Positions 16,585-24,733 of a stretch of DNA of 64,000 bases are shown piece after piece. The position numbers were made by a program, and so were the translations under genes. The DNA lies in NCBI RefSeq assembly GCF_000758605.1, contig NZ_CP009282.1, forward strand, positions 1,116,001 through 1,180,000, in the 5' to 3' direction. The notes beneath the pieces were generated by a model. It ran no database searches, was not told where the DNA came from, and was given only the letters and a program-made list of their open reading frames with translations. This DNA is from Paenibacillus sp. FSL R5-0912. GTDB taxonomy: Bacteria > Bacillota > Bacilli > Paenibacillales > Paenibacillaceae. Numbering within the stretch: position 1 is the stretch's first letter; the number at the start of each line of letters is the position of its first letter.

Positions 16585-17439
16585 ATGCCCAAGCTCATGG
16601 ATTATATGATCAGTCCCTATCCGATCCGGATTATCGATCCTAAGGTGGAAGCTTCCAGGCTCCGGCTGAAGTCGGTACGGATAGGGCAAGCGGGTCATCT
16701 GCCGGGAAGAACGCTTTTTCGTTCAGGTGTGGTGTTCGAGCACTGGGCACTAGTATACATAGTTTCGGGAGGCGGTTCGTATAGTGAGAACGGAGGCAAG
16801 GAGCAGCAGGTCCGCGAAGGGAGCCTGTTCTTTTTCCGTCCCGGCTGCAGCTACAGTTTTGGACCGCCTTCAGGAGGGTATTGGGATGAATACTATATTA
16901 ATTTCGCCGGAAGCCGTGTCACGGAATGGCTGGAGACTGGAATGATAGCCGGAGGGGCTGTCTGTCAGGCGAATGCGGTACAGGGACTTACGGCCTTGTT
17001 TGAAGAAGTTCTGGGGCTAATGGACGGCGGGGCTCCCGGAGATGCGGACCGGGCGGCCTTGAAACTCGAAGAGATGCTGCTGGAATGTTCACTGTGTATC
17101 GAGGGCAATAACCGGCTCCAGCAGGCAGAACCTATGTCTCATATCCGCGAAGCGCTGAATGCATGCATCTATGAGGAGCCTGATCTGCCTGGAATCGCTG
17201 CAGGTCTGCACATCTCCATGTCCACACTCCGCCGTACGGTTCGCAGAAGCAGCGGTTACCCCTTGCATGAATATATCCACCGCCTCAAAATGGCAGAAGC
17301 CAAACATCTTCTGCTCAACACTCCCCTGCAGGTGCAGGAAATCGCGGCGATGCTTCATTATAGAGATTCCTTCTATTTCTCAAGGTTGTTTAAGAAGTAT
17401 ATGGGCATTTCTCCGCAGAACTGCCGCAACAACATATAA
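16585..17439 (+). CDS. AraC family transcriptional regulator
   Basis: A 284-residue regulator with an N-terminal cupin-like ligand domain (about 40-140, including EGSLFFFRPGCSYSF) and a C-terminal pair of HTH motifs (about 185-284, with LPGIAAGLHISMSTLRRTV and the end signature YFSRLFKKYMGISPQ). ATG 16585 gives proper spacing from GGTGGAGG (16567-16574); the ATG at 16576 is too close. It is divergent from the GH20 gene, which it probably controls in response to a sugar; this is inferred from arrangement. Confidence 0.9.
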   Translation: MPKLMDYMISPYPIRIIDPKVEASRLRLKSVRIGQAGHLPGRTLFRSGVVFEHWALVYIVSGGGSYSENGGKEQQVREGSLFFFRPGCSYSFGPPSGGYWDEYYINFAGSRVTEWLETGMIAGGAVCQANAVQGLTALFEEVLGLMDGGAPGDADRAALKLEEMLLECSLCIEGNNRLQQAEPMSHIREALNACIYEEPDLPGIAAGLHISMSTLRRTVRRSSGYPLHEYIHRLKMAEAKHLLLNTPLQVQEIAAMLHYRDSFYFSRLFKKYMGISPQNCRNNI

Positions 17440-17583
17440 AAACCGACATAATTCTACTTTATTTTTGGATATATGTCGTAATTTGCAGATTATTGTTGAC
17501 ATGCGGAAAAAGACAGTGATATGATTTAGTATATATTAGCAGTTTTTTGAATAGTTCTTCTAGACTATGCCGGAGATGAAGCC

Positions 17584-17754
17584 ATGAGAGAATATTACTG
17601 CATCAGTTGCCGCAGTCTCCATAAGGTGGACGCAAGAAATCATACCTTACGTATTCTGTCCACCGGGTATCATATCGTTGGCGAACAGCGTTACCAGATT
17701 TGCATATGCAATAGCGCCAAGCAGCAAATAACCTTGCCGGCGGTGACTGATTAG
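17584..17754 (+). CDS. Small CxxC/CxC protein, 56 residues
   Basis: An open frame of 56 codons starting MREYYCISCRSLHKV and containing CISC near the N terminus and CIC at 40-42, an arrangement that suggests a small zinc-ribbon. GGAG lies nine bases before the ATG. A hairpin terminator follows 47 bases after the stop. I recognise no family. It stands alone in an 625-base space, and spacing, Cys pattern and terminator together support it. Confidence 0.6.
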   Translation: MREYYCISCRSLHKVDARNHTLRILSTGYHIVGEQRYQICICNSAKQQITLPAVTD

Positions 17755-17801
17755 ACTGCAGACGACAGAATGACCATGACGGTAGTGAATATTATATAAG
17801 C

Positions 17802-17839
17802 AACAGCCTGTCCCTCCAGGGAGACAGGCTGTTCGTCTT
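17802..17839 (+). terminator. Hairpin terminator after the CxxC protein
   Basis: AACAGCCTGTC pairs with GACAGGCTGTT around CCTCCAGGGA; the following CGTCTTG is only weakly T-rich. Confidence 0.65.
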
Positions 17840-17946
17840 GTGCAGGAAATTATTGATTGACCATGAATTCGCTTTTATTTCGAATTATGGATATAACTGA
17901 GTGCGATTTTGTAAAAAAAGTTATTTAACATGCTTTTTATTTTAAA

Positions 17947-17960
17947 AGTAAACGCTGTCA
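17947..17960 (+). promoter_or_regulatory. Candidate cre site (CcpA)
   Basis: AGTAAACGCTGTCA matches the cre consensus TGWAARCGYTWWCA at 12 of 14 positions. It lies just upstream of the putative -35 of the kinase gene. Weak on its own. Confidence 0.35.
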
Positions 17961-17973
17961 TAAAAAACGAAAC

Positions 17974-18002
17974 TTGTTATTGTGATTTTTCTCATGTATG
18001 AT
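17974..18002 (+). promoter_or_regulatory. Sigma-A-type promoter of the NarL-type two-component operon
   Basis: TTGTTA (17974-17979) and TATGAT (17997-18002) are separated by exactly 17 bases, 62 bases upstream of the kinase start. The region is AT-rich. The remaining bases between 17840 and 18064 hold no gene. Confidence 0.6.
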
Positions 18003-18064
18003 GCTTTTAAACATAGCTTAGAATAAGCTCGAATTTTCCACAAACTGGAGAATAGGGTGGTGGG

Positions 18065-19711
18065 ATGAAAATTAAAGTAACAGCTGAAGACAGAATGATC
18101 GCATTTTACAGAACCATTTCTTTGTCCCTCACATCGTTTATGTTCCTCATGGTTCCTGCGGGGCCTTCCGTAATATACAAATCCCTACTAATCATTGTGC
18201 TATTCTTATTTGCTCAAGTATTCACTTTCTATTACCGGAGGCTTCGTGCAAGACTGCGTATTCTTAAGCTCGTTATCGGCATAGAGCTGACGGGAATCAT
18301 TGTACTGACGCTATTTACAGGGGGGTATGACAGCCCGTTTAAGCTGTATGTGCTGAGTCCCGTCCTGATTGCTGCAGGAACGCTATCATTCTATTTTGTA
18401 TGGAGCCTGCTTCTCGGGTATTTCGGCATCGTTGCCGCGCTATGTTATTTTCTCCCCGGTTCTTCTGGGAAATCTTTCTCCGAAATCGTGCTTGCGAACG
18501 GCAACATGTTTCTAGCCCTGGCTCTTGCGGTTATAGTTATGCAAATGGTTAATGGGATAAAGCGGCAACGGGAGGAAGCAAACGCGCGGACCAACGATAC
18601 CATGGAACATATCAAGTCGCTGTATCACATCGTGGAAACATCGAGCCAGCATGATTTCATGAACATCGGCCAAGTCATTACCGACTACGTTGTAAAGCTT
18701 ACCAAGCTGGAGAAGGCCTTGTTCTGGTTCGCGAAGAAGAGCGGGGAACCCGCTCCGCAGAGCCGGCAGACGGGCTGGCAGCATGAGGAAGAACGGTTTC
18801 TGTTCATGGAGCTGGAGAAGCATGAGCATGAATGGAGGCTGCAGCGGGAACCGGTATTCAAGAGTCTGCCGGGTCTTGGAGATTTCCTGCTGATGCCGGT
18901 AAGGATGAGCACACGTTTCGTCGGGATGATCGGTGTTAGGCTGGAATCCTCCGAAGGGCTGGAGGGCCGCAGATGGTATATCCAGCAGCTGATGTTCCTG
19001 TCAGAGCTGAGTGCGATTATTCTTGAGCGGCATGAGCTGGGCGTGATCGAGAACCGGCTGATCATCACGAACGAACAGAACCGGATAGCCGATGAAATGC
19101 ATGACAGTGTATCGCAGAGTCTTTTTGGCATTGTATATGCTACGCATTCCCTGAAGCAGTCGTGGCGCAAAATGTCCGAAGGCGAGCTGGAGGAGCAAAT
19201 TGAGCTGATCCACGATTCAGCCACCAAGGTGGCCAAGGAACTCAGGATCACCATCTACAGCCTCAGCTCCAAGAAGAGCGGCGGCCCCAGCTGGCTTGGC
19301 ATGGTCCGTTCACATCTTAAGAGCCTGTCCCGGCTCAATGATGTGGAAATTGAACTAAAAATAACGGGGGATGATTTCAGTCTCCCTTATCCTTACCACA
19401 AGGCGCTCTTCCGGATTATCTCCGAAGCGACAGGCAACGCCATACGTCATGGTGCGGCCAGCCGGGTGGATGTTGAATTGTCCCTTAAGCCCAAATGGAT
19501 CAGACTATCGATTATCGACGATGGCGTCGGATTCGATACGGACTTGATCTGGACCGAGTCTGAGGATAACACCGGCGGACTGGGAATGAAGAATATGCAA
19601 TATTTGGCACAGTCCCTTGGCGGTGACTTCCAGTTGACCAGCAGTGAGAATGCAGGAACCAGAATTTTGATCTCCATCCCTGTCGGTGTGGCTGAACTGA
19701 AAAATGCATAA
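18065..19711 (+). CDS. NarL-type sensor histidine kinase (HisKA_3)
   Basis: A 548-residue kinase. About six membrane segments occupy residues 15-165, then a GAF-like region (about 190-320) precedes the HisKA_3 domain with DEMHDSVSQSLFG (phosphoacceptor His346) and a HATPase_c domain containing ATGNAIRHG and the G-boxes DDGVGFD and GGLGMKNM. It pairs with the LuxR-type regulator 23 bases downstream. The system sits directly before the exopolysaccharide genes and may control them, an inference from position. Confidence 0.92.
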   Translation: MKIKVTAEDRMIAFYRTISLSLTSFMFLMVPAGPSVIYKSLLIIVLFLFAQVFTFYYRRLRARLRILKLVIGIELTGIIVLTLFTGGYDSPFKLYVLSPVLIAAGTLSFYFVWSLLLGYFGIVAALCYFLPGSSGKSFSEIVLANGNMFLALALAVIVMQMVNGIKRQREEANARTNDTMEHIKSLYHIVETSSQHDFMNIGQVITDYVVKLTKLEKALFWFAKKSGEPAPQSRQTGWQHEEERFLFMELEKHEHEWRLQREPVFKSLPGLGDFLLMPVRMSTRFVGMIGVRLESSEGLEGRRWYIQQLMFLSELSAIILERHELGVIENRLIITNEQNRIADEMHDSVSQSLFGIVYATHSLKQSWRKMSEGELEEQIELIHDSATKVAKELRITIYSLSSKKSGGPSWLGMVRSHLKSLSRLNDVEIELKITGDDFSLPYPYHKALFRIISEATGNAIRHGAASRVDVELSLKPKWIRLSIIDDGVGFDTDLIWTESEDNTGGLGMKNMQYLAQSLGGDFQLTSSENAGTRILISIPVGVAELKNA

Positions 19712-19734
19712 ACTTTAGGCAGGAGGTCGTTCAA

Positions 19735-20370
19735 GTGAAAATCGTCATTGTTGATGATCACCCTTTGGTGAGAAGAGGATTGGCTGCTGTGATTTCAATG
19801 CAGTCTAATCTGGAGTTTGCCGGTGAGGCTACGAATGGCCAGGAAGCTCTTCTCGTTATAGAAGAGATACAGCCTGATCTTGTGCTGATTGACCTGAAGC
19901 TGGCCGATGAATCGGGTCTGGACATTATCAAAGCAGCACGTATCCGCGGAATTGTCAGCAAGTTCATTCTGCTTACGTCCTCCGCCAGCCGGGAAGATTT
20001 CCTGAAGGCGGAAGAAGTGCTGGTAGACGGCTACGTGCTGAAGGAAGCTTTGCCGGAGGAATTGCTGTTTGCGATTCAATTGGTGCACAAAGGCAGAAAG
20101 TATTATGATCCCGGCCTGATGGAAGACAAGATGCGGATGAGCGGCAACAGTCCAACGGATGAATTGACACCGAAGGAGAAGGAAGTGTTGATTGAGCTTG
20201 GACAGGGGGCCTGCAACCGGGAGATCGCTTCCCGCTTGTTCATCAGTGAATTCACAGTCAAGAAGCATGTCAGCCAGATTCTGGCGAAGCTTCAGGTAGC
20301 GGACCGGACGCAGGCGGCATTATATGCCAATGCGGTTGGGCTTACCAAATACGAGATGTCGTACGACTAA
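19735..20370 (+). CDS. NarL/FixJ-type response regulator
   Basis: A 211-residue regulator. The receiver domain (1-120) has the acidic pocket VDDHP, phosphoacceptor Asp53 in LIDLKLAD, and the conserved Lys in VLKEA. The C terminus is a LuxR-type HTH (about 145-205: ELTPKEKEVLIELGQG then EFTVKKHVSQI). The GTG start follows AGGAGG. It is the cognate partner of the kinase upstream. A terminator lies 26 bases after the stop codon, so the following EPS genes need their own promoter. Confidence 0.94.
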   Translation: MKIVIVDDHPLVRRGLAAVISMQSNLEFAGEATNGQEALLVIEEIQPDLVLIDLKLADESGLDIIKAARIRGIVSKFILLTSSASREDFLKAEEVLVDGYVLKEALPEELLFAIQLVHKGRKYYDPGLMEDKMRMSGNSPTDELTPKEKEVLIELGQGACNREIASRLFISEFTVKKHVSQILAKLQVADRTQAALYANAVGLTKYEMSYD

Positions 20371-20396
20371 GGTTACCTCATAACGGATGATTTATG

Positions 20397-20425
20397 AACA
20401 CGGACAATGATGTCCGTGTTTTTTT
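20397..20425 (+). terminator. Terminator after the two-component operon
   Basis: AACACGGAC pairs with GTCCGTGTT around AATGAT, followed by a T-run (TTTTTTT). A clear Rho-independent terminator. Confidence 0.9.
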
Positions 20426-20509
20426 GTGTTCTTAGGTCAATAACCTACCAAGGGCATCTGAACATTTTCTGAACAGTTTCTTTAGCTTTCAAAGTATGAG
20501 GTGACACGT

Positions 20510-20640
20510 GAAGTAGGTAACGCTACCAGATGCTGTTAGTTATTACCAGCCATATGGTACTAAAGTATACCATCCCTACCCTCTTAGGGACTAAACGGCA
20601 TCACACGAAAGTGAAGTGTAAAGGGATGCTATGAGGCATG
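20510..20640 (+). ncRNA. Structured untranslated leader of the EPS operon
   Basis: This 5' region has ordered hairpins: GGTA-ACGC-TACC (20516-20527), ATGGTA with TACCAT (20554-20573), CCCTA with TAGGG (20574-20589), and CAC-GAAA-GTG with a GNRA loop (20604-20613). The two middle hairpins are enclosed by GATGCTG (20529-20535) pairing with CGGCATC (20596-20602). A second GATGCT at 20625-20630 could pair with the same strand instead. I do not recognise a known riboswitch class. B. subtilis EPS operons have the EAR antitermination element, but I cannot confirm similarity. Confidence 0.5.
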
Positions 20641-20732
20641 TGACAAATGTTGCGCGTTGATAGAATAAAAGCAAGAGTTCTGAAATTTTCATGATTGCTT
20701 TCAAAATGAACACATGCGGAAGGAGGGTTACT

Positions 20733-21473
20733 GTGGAAAAGACGATTTTGGATTACATTAACCTGATTAAAAAAAGATTATGGTTAATCACGGTGTTCGT
20801 GCTTATCTCCTGCGCCACCACCTTCTATGTCAGCAAAAACTTCGTTGTCCCCGTCTACTCCGCCTCTGGACAGCTGCTGGTCAACAACGTCGTAAATGTT
20901 CCCGAGAGCAACAATCTCAACGCACTCAACTTCAGTCTTAACCTCATCGAGAGCTATAAGGAAATCATGAAGTCACCAACGATTATGAAGAGTGTGATTG
21001 CGGAGCATCCGGAATTTGGTCTGACGGCAGGCCAACTCGCTGCCAAGCTGCAGATCAAATCCTCAGAGAAAAGCCAGGTAATTAATCTGAGTGTGCAGGA
21101 TGAGGATTACGCCACCGCAGCTACGATCGTAAACGCGGTCTCGCAAACATTCATCCGCAGCCTGCCGGCGCTTATGAATCTGGACAATGTAACGTTCCTG
21201 ACCCCGGCGGACCCGGCAAATCAGCCTGGACCGGTCAATAGCGGTTCTACCATGAACATTATCATCAGCTTTGTAGTCTCGCTGATGGCGGCAGTAGGAA
21301 TCATCCTGCTGATGGAAACGCTGAACGGTACATTAAGATCGGAGAAGGAAGCAGAGTTCGATCTTGGCCTCCCGGTCATTGCCAGTATTCCGGCAATCCG
21401 TAAACGTGATTTGGGCAAGGCGGCAAATGCTAAGGCAAGAGTAGGGGAGGGCGCTTATGTTACGGCTGAATAG
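20733..21473 (+). CDS. Wzz/CpsC-like polysaccharide co-polymerase
   Basis: A 246-residue membrane protein of the Wzz family, the activator half of Gram-positive tyrosine-kinase systems that control polysaccharide chain length. Two membrane segments (about 18-37 and 180-200) flank an extracellular region; the Pro-rich approach to TM2 (TPADPANQPGPVNSG) is typical of the family. The GTG start is set by AAGGAGGG at 20720-20727; an in-frame ATG at 20691 lies before that site. It overlaps the kinase-like gene by 17 bases, indicating translational coupling. Confidence 0.9.
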   Translation: MEKTILDYINLIKKRLWLITVFVLISCATTFYVSKNFVVPVYSASGQLLVNNVVNVPESNNLNALNFSLNLIESYKEIMKSPTIMKSVIAEHPEFGLTAGQLAAKLQIKSSEKSQVINLSVQDEDYATAATIVNAVSQTFIRSLPALMNLDNVTFLTPADPANQPGPVNSGSTMNIIISFVVSLMAAVGIILLMETLNGTLRSEKEAEFDLGLPVIASIPAIRKRDLGKAANAKARVGEGAYVTAE

Positions 21474-22098
21474 AAGTTTGATTACGGACATGAACCCGTC
21501 CTCGCATATCTCTGAATCCTTCCGCTCGCTGCGTACCTACATCCGCCAGCTCGGTCTGCTGAAGGGCAATGGTGGACAGGTGCTGCTCTTCACTTCTGCG
21601 GAAGGCGGAGAAGGCAAGACAACGATCCTCTCCAATCTGGCCGTATCCTTTGTCCAGGACGGCAAGAAGGTGGCTGTTGTAGATTGCAATCTGAGGAAGC
21701 CCGGACTGCACAGTGTGTTCGAGGTAGAAGGAAGTCAAGGGCTGGCCGCATATCTGGGCGGTTATGAGGAAGCCAAAGATATTGCCGTATACGGTAGCCT
21801 GGCTAATCTGGCCGTCATTCCTGCCGGTATTACCAGTGTCAGTCCCCCGGATCTGCTCGGCAGCGACAAGATGTCAGCCCTGCTGGAAGAACTGAAAGCA
21901 AGCTTTGATCTGATTCTGCTGGATTCGCCGCAAGCGGTGGAATTCAGTGATGCCCGTATTCTGGCTCCGCTCTCAGACGGTGTTATCATCGTGGCCAGAC
22001 ATGGCCGGACGAAGCGTGAGTCTCTCCGCAAGCTGAAGGCTCTTATGGAACAAACAGGTGTAAGGATTCTCGGAATTGCGATGAACCAGACCAAATAA
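21457..22098 (+). CDS. CpsD/CapB-like tyrosine kinase homologue lacking the Tyr tail
   Basis: A 213-residue BY-kinase-type P-loop protein that would work with the co-polymerase before it. Walker A is TSAEGGEGKTT (Lys54), Walker A-prime is VVDCNLRKP and Walker B LILLDSPQ. Two things are unusual: A-prime has Asn where most members have Asp (D-x-D-x-R), and the C terminus stops at AMNQTK with no tyrosine cluster. It may bind ATP and support assembly without the usual autophosphorylation. The start overlaps the previous gene. Confidence 0.87.
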   Translation: MLRLNRSLITDMNPSSHISESFRSLRTYIRQLGLLKGNGGQVLLFTSAEGGEGKTTILSNLAVSFVQDGKKVAVVDCNLRKPGLHSVFEVEGSQGLAAYLGGYEEAKDIAVYGSLANLAVIPAGITSVSPPDLLGSDKMSALLEELKASFDLILLDSPQAVEFSDARILAPLSDGVIIVARHGRTKRESLRKLKALMEQTGVRILGIAMNQTK

Positions 22099-22144
22099 TG
22101 TACTGAAGCGGCAAGGTGAATGAAACTTTTGGGAGGTATGTGTG

Positions 22145-23035
22145 ATGAAAAAGGTCAAAAAGGTAATAATCCCGGCAGCCGGGTTAGGCACACGTTTCCT
22201 TCCGGCAACCAAAGCGATGCCTAAGGAAATGCTGCCCATTATCAACAAACCAACGATTCAATATATCGTGGAGGAAGCGATCGCTTCCGGGATCGAAGAC
22301 ATCATCATCGTTACCGGTAAAGGAAAGCGGGCGATTGAGGATCATTTCGATAATGCCTTTGAACTCGAATCCAGATTGCTTGAAGACGGTAAGCTGGAGC
22401 TGCTCAAAGAAGTACAGCGTTCCTCAAAAGTGGAAATTCACTATATCCGGCAAAAGGAACCCAAAGGTCTGGGCCATGCCGTATGGTGTGCCAGACGGTT
22501 TATCGGGGATGAACCCTTCGGCGTTATGCTCGGCGATGATATTGTAACCGGACAGGTCCCCTGCCTGAAGCAGCTGATTGACCAGTATGAAGAAACACAG
22601 AATTCAGTGATTGGTGTTCAGGTCATTCCTGATGAATTCACCAACCGTTACGGGATTATCGAACCGGATCTGCAGGACGGACGGCTCTACCGGGTTAACA
22701 ACTTCGTGGAGAAGCCTCCGCTTGGAACAGCTCCTTCCAATCTGGCGATTATGGGACGTTACGTGTTCACACCGAAGATCTTCAAGTATCTGGACCTTCA
22801 GGAAAAAGGCGCGGGCGGCGAAATTCAGCTCACGGACGCGATCCAGAAGCTGAACCAGAGCGAACGGGTATATGCTTATAACTTTGATGGTACGCGATAT
22901 GACGTTGGTGAACGCCTTGGTTACATTTTGACCACACTGGAATTTGCTCTACAGAGCGAAGATTTGCGCTATCCGGTCATGGATGCAATGTCGGAATGGC
23001 TGAAACAGGCTGGACAAACCACACTGAGCAGCTGA
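22145..23035 (+). CDS. galU: UTP-glucose-1-phosphate uridylyltransferase
   Basis: A 296-residue GalU that makes UDP-glucose from UTP and glucose-1-phosphate in the cytosol. The nucleotide-binding start is [20 protein letters not shown], followed by the product-site motifs [11 protein letters not shown] and [13 protein letters not shown], and VEKP. ATG 22145 is chosen at nine bases from GGGAGG; the GTG at 22142 is also possible. It supplies UDP-glucose to the glycosyltransferases and to the UDP-glucose dehydrogenase encoded later in the same cluster. Confidence 0.96.
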   Translation: MKKVKKVIIPAAGLGTRFLPATKAMPKEMLPIINKPTIQYIVEEAIASGIEDIIIVTGKGKRAIEDHFDNAFELESRLLEDGKLELLKEVQRSSKVEIHYIRQKEPKGLGHAVWCARRFIGDEPFGVMLGDDIVTGQVPCLKQLIDQYEETQNSVIGVQVIPDEFTNRYGIIEPDLQDGRLYRVNNFVEKPPLGTAPSNLAIMGRYVFTPKIFKYLDLQEKGAGGEIQLTDAIQKLNQSERVYAYNFDGTRYDVGERLGYILTTLEFALQSEDLRYPVMDAMSEWLKQAGQTTLSS

Positions 23036-23065
23036 ACCAACAATATTTAGGAGGAATGAGGAGAG

Positions 23066-23758
23066 ATGAGCATGCAAAAACTGCCGGAAGACTATGAGGC
23101 CGTCCTGCCGAAACTTTACATGCTGCATGCCAATGAAGGAAGTAAGGAAATGGATTCCTATCTGGTATTGAAGCGGATTATCGACATTTTTTTCTCCGCT
23201 CTTGGCCTTCTCGTACTGCTGCCGCTGTTCGCGGTGGTGGCTGTCCTAATCAAGCTGGAGGATCCTAAAGGCAAAGTATTCTTCCGCCAGAACAGGGTCG
23301 GCAAGGATGAGAAGCTGTTCCCTATGTACAAATTCAGATCCATGGTCTCCAATGCCGAGGAGCTGAAGGCCAATCTGATGGCCTACAACGAGGTGAGCGG
23401 CGCAATGTTCAAGATCAAGAATGATCCCCGCATCACGCGGACAGGAAGATTCCTGCGCAAGACAAGTATTGACGAACTGCCTCAGCTCTGGAACGTGCTT
23501 ATGGGCCATATGAGTCTGGTCGGCCCCCGTCCCCCGCTCGTTGAAGAGGTGGCGCAGTATACGGAGTATGACAAACAACGGCTGATGGTTACACCGGGCT
23601 GCACCGGGTACTGGCAGGTTAATGCCAGAAACAGCGTTGGCTTTGACGAAATGGTCCAGCTGGACCTGACCTATATCCACATGCGCAGCACTATGCTGGA
23701 TCTTAAGATCATTGTCAAAACCGGCCTGATGCTGCTCGGCTCCAAAAATGCTTATTAA
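23066..23758 (+). CDS. Priming glycosyl-1-phosphate transferase (bacterial sugar transferase)
   Basis: A 230-residue monotopic phosphoglycosyltransferase that would load the first sugar phosphate onto undecaprenyl phosphate at the inner face of the membrane. One membrane-inserted segment (IDIFFSALGLLVLLPLFAV, about 33-55) precedes the catalytic domain with the motifs FRQNRVG, YKFRSM, DELPQLWNVLMG and SLVGPRPPL. It lacks the large N-terminal membrane domain of WbaP/WcaJ, so it belongs to the short form. The sugar is probably glucose or galactose, given galU next door. Confidence 0.93.
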   Translation: MSMQKLPEDYEAVLPKLYMLHANEGSKEMDSYLVLKRIIDIFFSALGLLVLLPLFAVVAVLIKLEDPKGKVFFRQNRVGKDEKLFPMYKFRSMVSNAEELKANLMAYNEVSGAMFKIKNDPRITRTGRFLRKTSIDELPQLWNVLMGHMSLVGPRPPLVEEVAQYTEYDKQRLMVTPGCTGYWQVNARNSVGFDEMVQLDLTYIHMRSTMLDLKIIVKTGLMLLGSKNAY

Positions 23759-23777
23759 AATTATGGGAATTGGGTGA

Positions 23778-24719
23778 ATGCCGATGCTTGTACACGGAGA
23801 AGTACCTAAGATTTCCATTATCATCTGCACCTACAACCGGTCGGCGCTGCTGGTCAAGACTCTTCATTCGCTGCTTCCGCTGGAGAATCTGGACCAGGCC
23901 GAAATCATCGTAGTGGATAACAGCTCCAAGGATGATACGGCAGCCGCCATCCGGAGGTTTATTGATACCTATGGTGCTGATATGGATATCCGTTATCTTC
24001 TGGAGCCGGTGCAAGGACTGTCGGCGGCCCGGAATACGGGAATTCTGGCTTCCAAATCGCCGCTCATCGCCTTCCTGGATGATGATGCGATACCTTGCCG
24101 GACCTGGATTAGTACGATCGTAAGTACGTTTGAACAGAAGCCGGAAGTGATGGCCATGGGCGGTAAAATTGCTCCGATCTTCGAGAGCAAACGGCCGGAA
24201 TGGCTGATTAAGCCATTCGAGCTTCCATATACCATAGTTGATCTGGGCAACCGGATCAGGGAATATCCGAAGCGTCTGCACCCCTGCGGAGCCAATATGG
24301 CGATGCGCAAGATCGTGTTCGACATCAGCCTGTTTCCGCTGGAGCTGGGGAGAAAAGGTGATTCGCTGCTCTCCGGTGAAGAGACCTGGCTGTTCGGCCA
24401 AATCCAGCAGGAGGGGCATTCCATTCTCTATCATCCGGAGATGGCGGTGGATCATTTCGTACCGGCTAACCGATTGACGGAAGACTGGATTATGAAACGT
24501 TATTACAGCCAAGGCATATCCAATGCGATGAAAAGCGAAGGGATGAAGGGCAACCTGCTGCTGCTGGGCAAAACAGGAGCCAAGGTGATGTACATTCTGG
24601 CAGATTCCATTCTCTCCCGCAGTCAGGGAAGAAGGCTGCTGAATAAATGCCGGCTGGAGAGTATTCGCGGAACTCTCCATATGATTTGGAACCGGAAGAG
24701 GGAATCCGCAGCGGGGTGA
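23778..24719 (+). CDS. Family 2 glycosyltransferase
   Basis: A 313-residue GT-A fold enzyme. The N terminus has the sugar-nucleotide motif SIIICTYNRSALL and the metal-binding DxD appears as FLDDDA near residue 98. SGEETWLFGQI later in the chain fits the acceptor-side ED motif. It is cytoplasmic, adding a sugar to the lipid-linked EPS repeat unit. Donor and linkage cannot be read. It starts 19 bases after the priming transferase. Confidence 0.9.
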   Translation: MPMLVHGEVPKISIIICTYNRSALLVKTLHSLLPLENLDQAEIIVVDNSSKDDTAAAIRRFIDTYGADMDIRYLLEPVQGLSAARNTGILASKSPLIAFLDDDAIPCRTWISTIVSTFEQKPEVMAMGGKIAPIFESKRPEWLIKPFELPYTIVDLGNRIREYPKRLHPCGANMAMRKIVFDISLFPLELGRKGDSLLSGEETWLFGQIQQEGHSILYHPEMAVDHFVPANRLTEDWIMKRYYSQGISNAMKSEGMKGNLLLLGKTGAKVMYILADSILSRSQGRRLLNKCRLESIRGTLHMIWNRKRESAAG

Positions 24720-24733
24720 GGGGAGTGCGTGAC

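Noticed and set aside
23715..24680. 321-codon minus-strand frame
   Set aside because: Antisense to the GT2 gene at 23778-24719; no recognisable domain and composition typical of a shadow frame.
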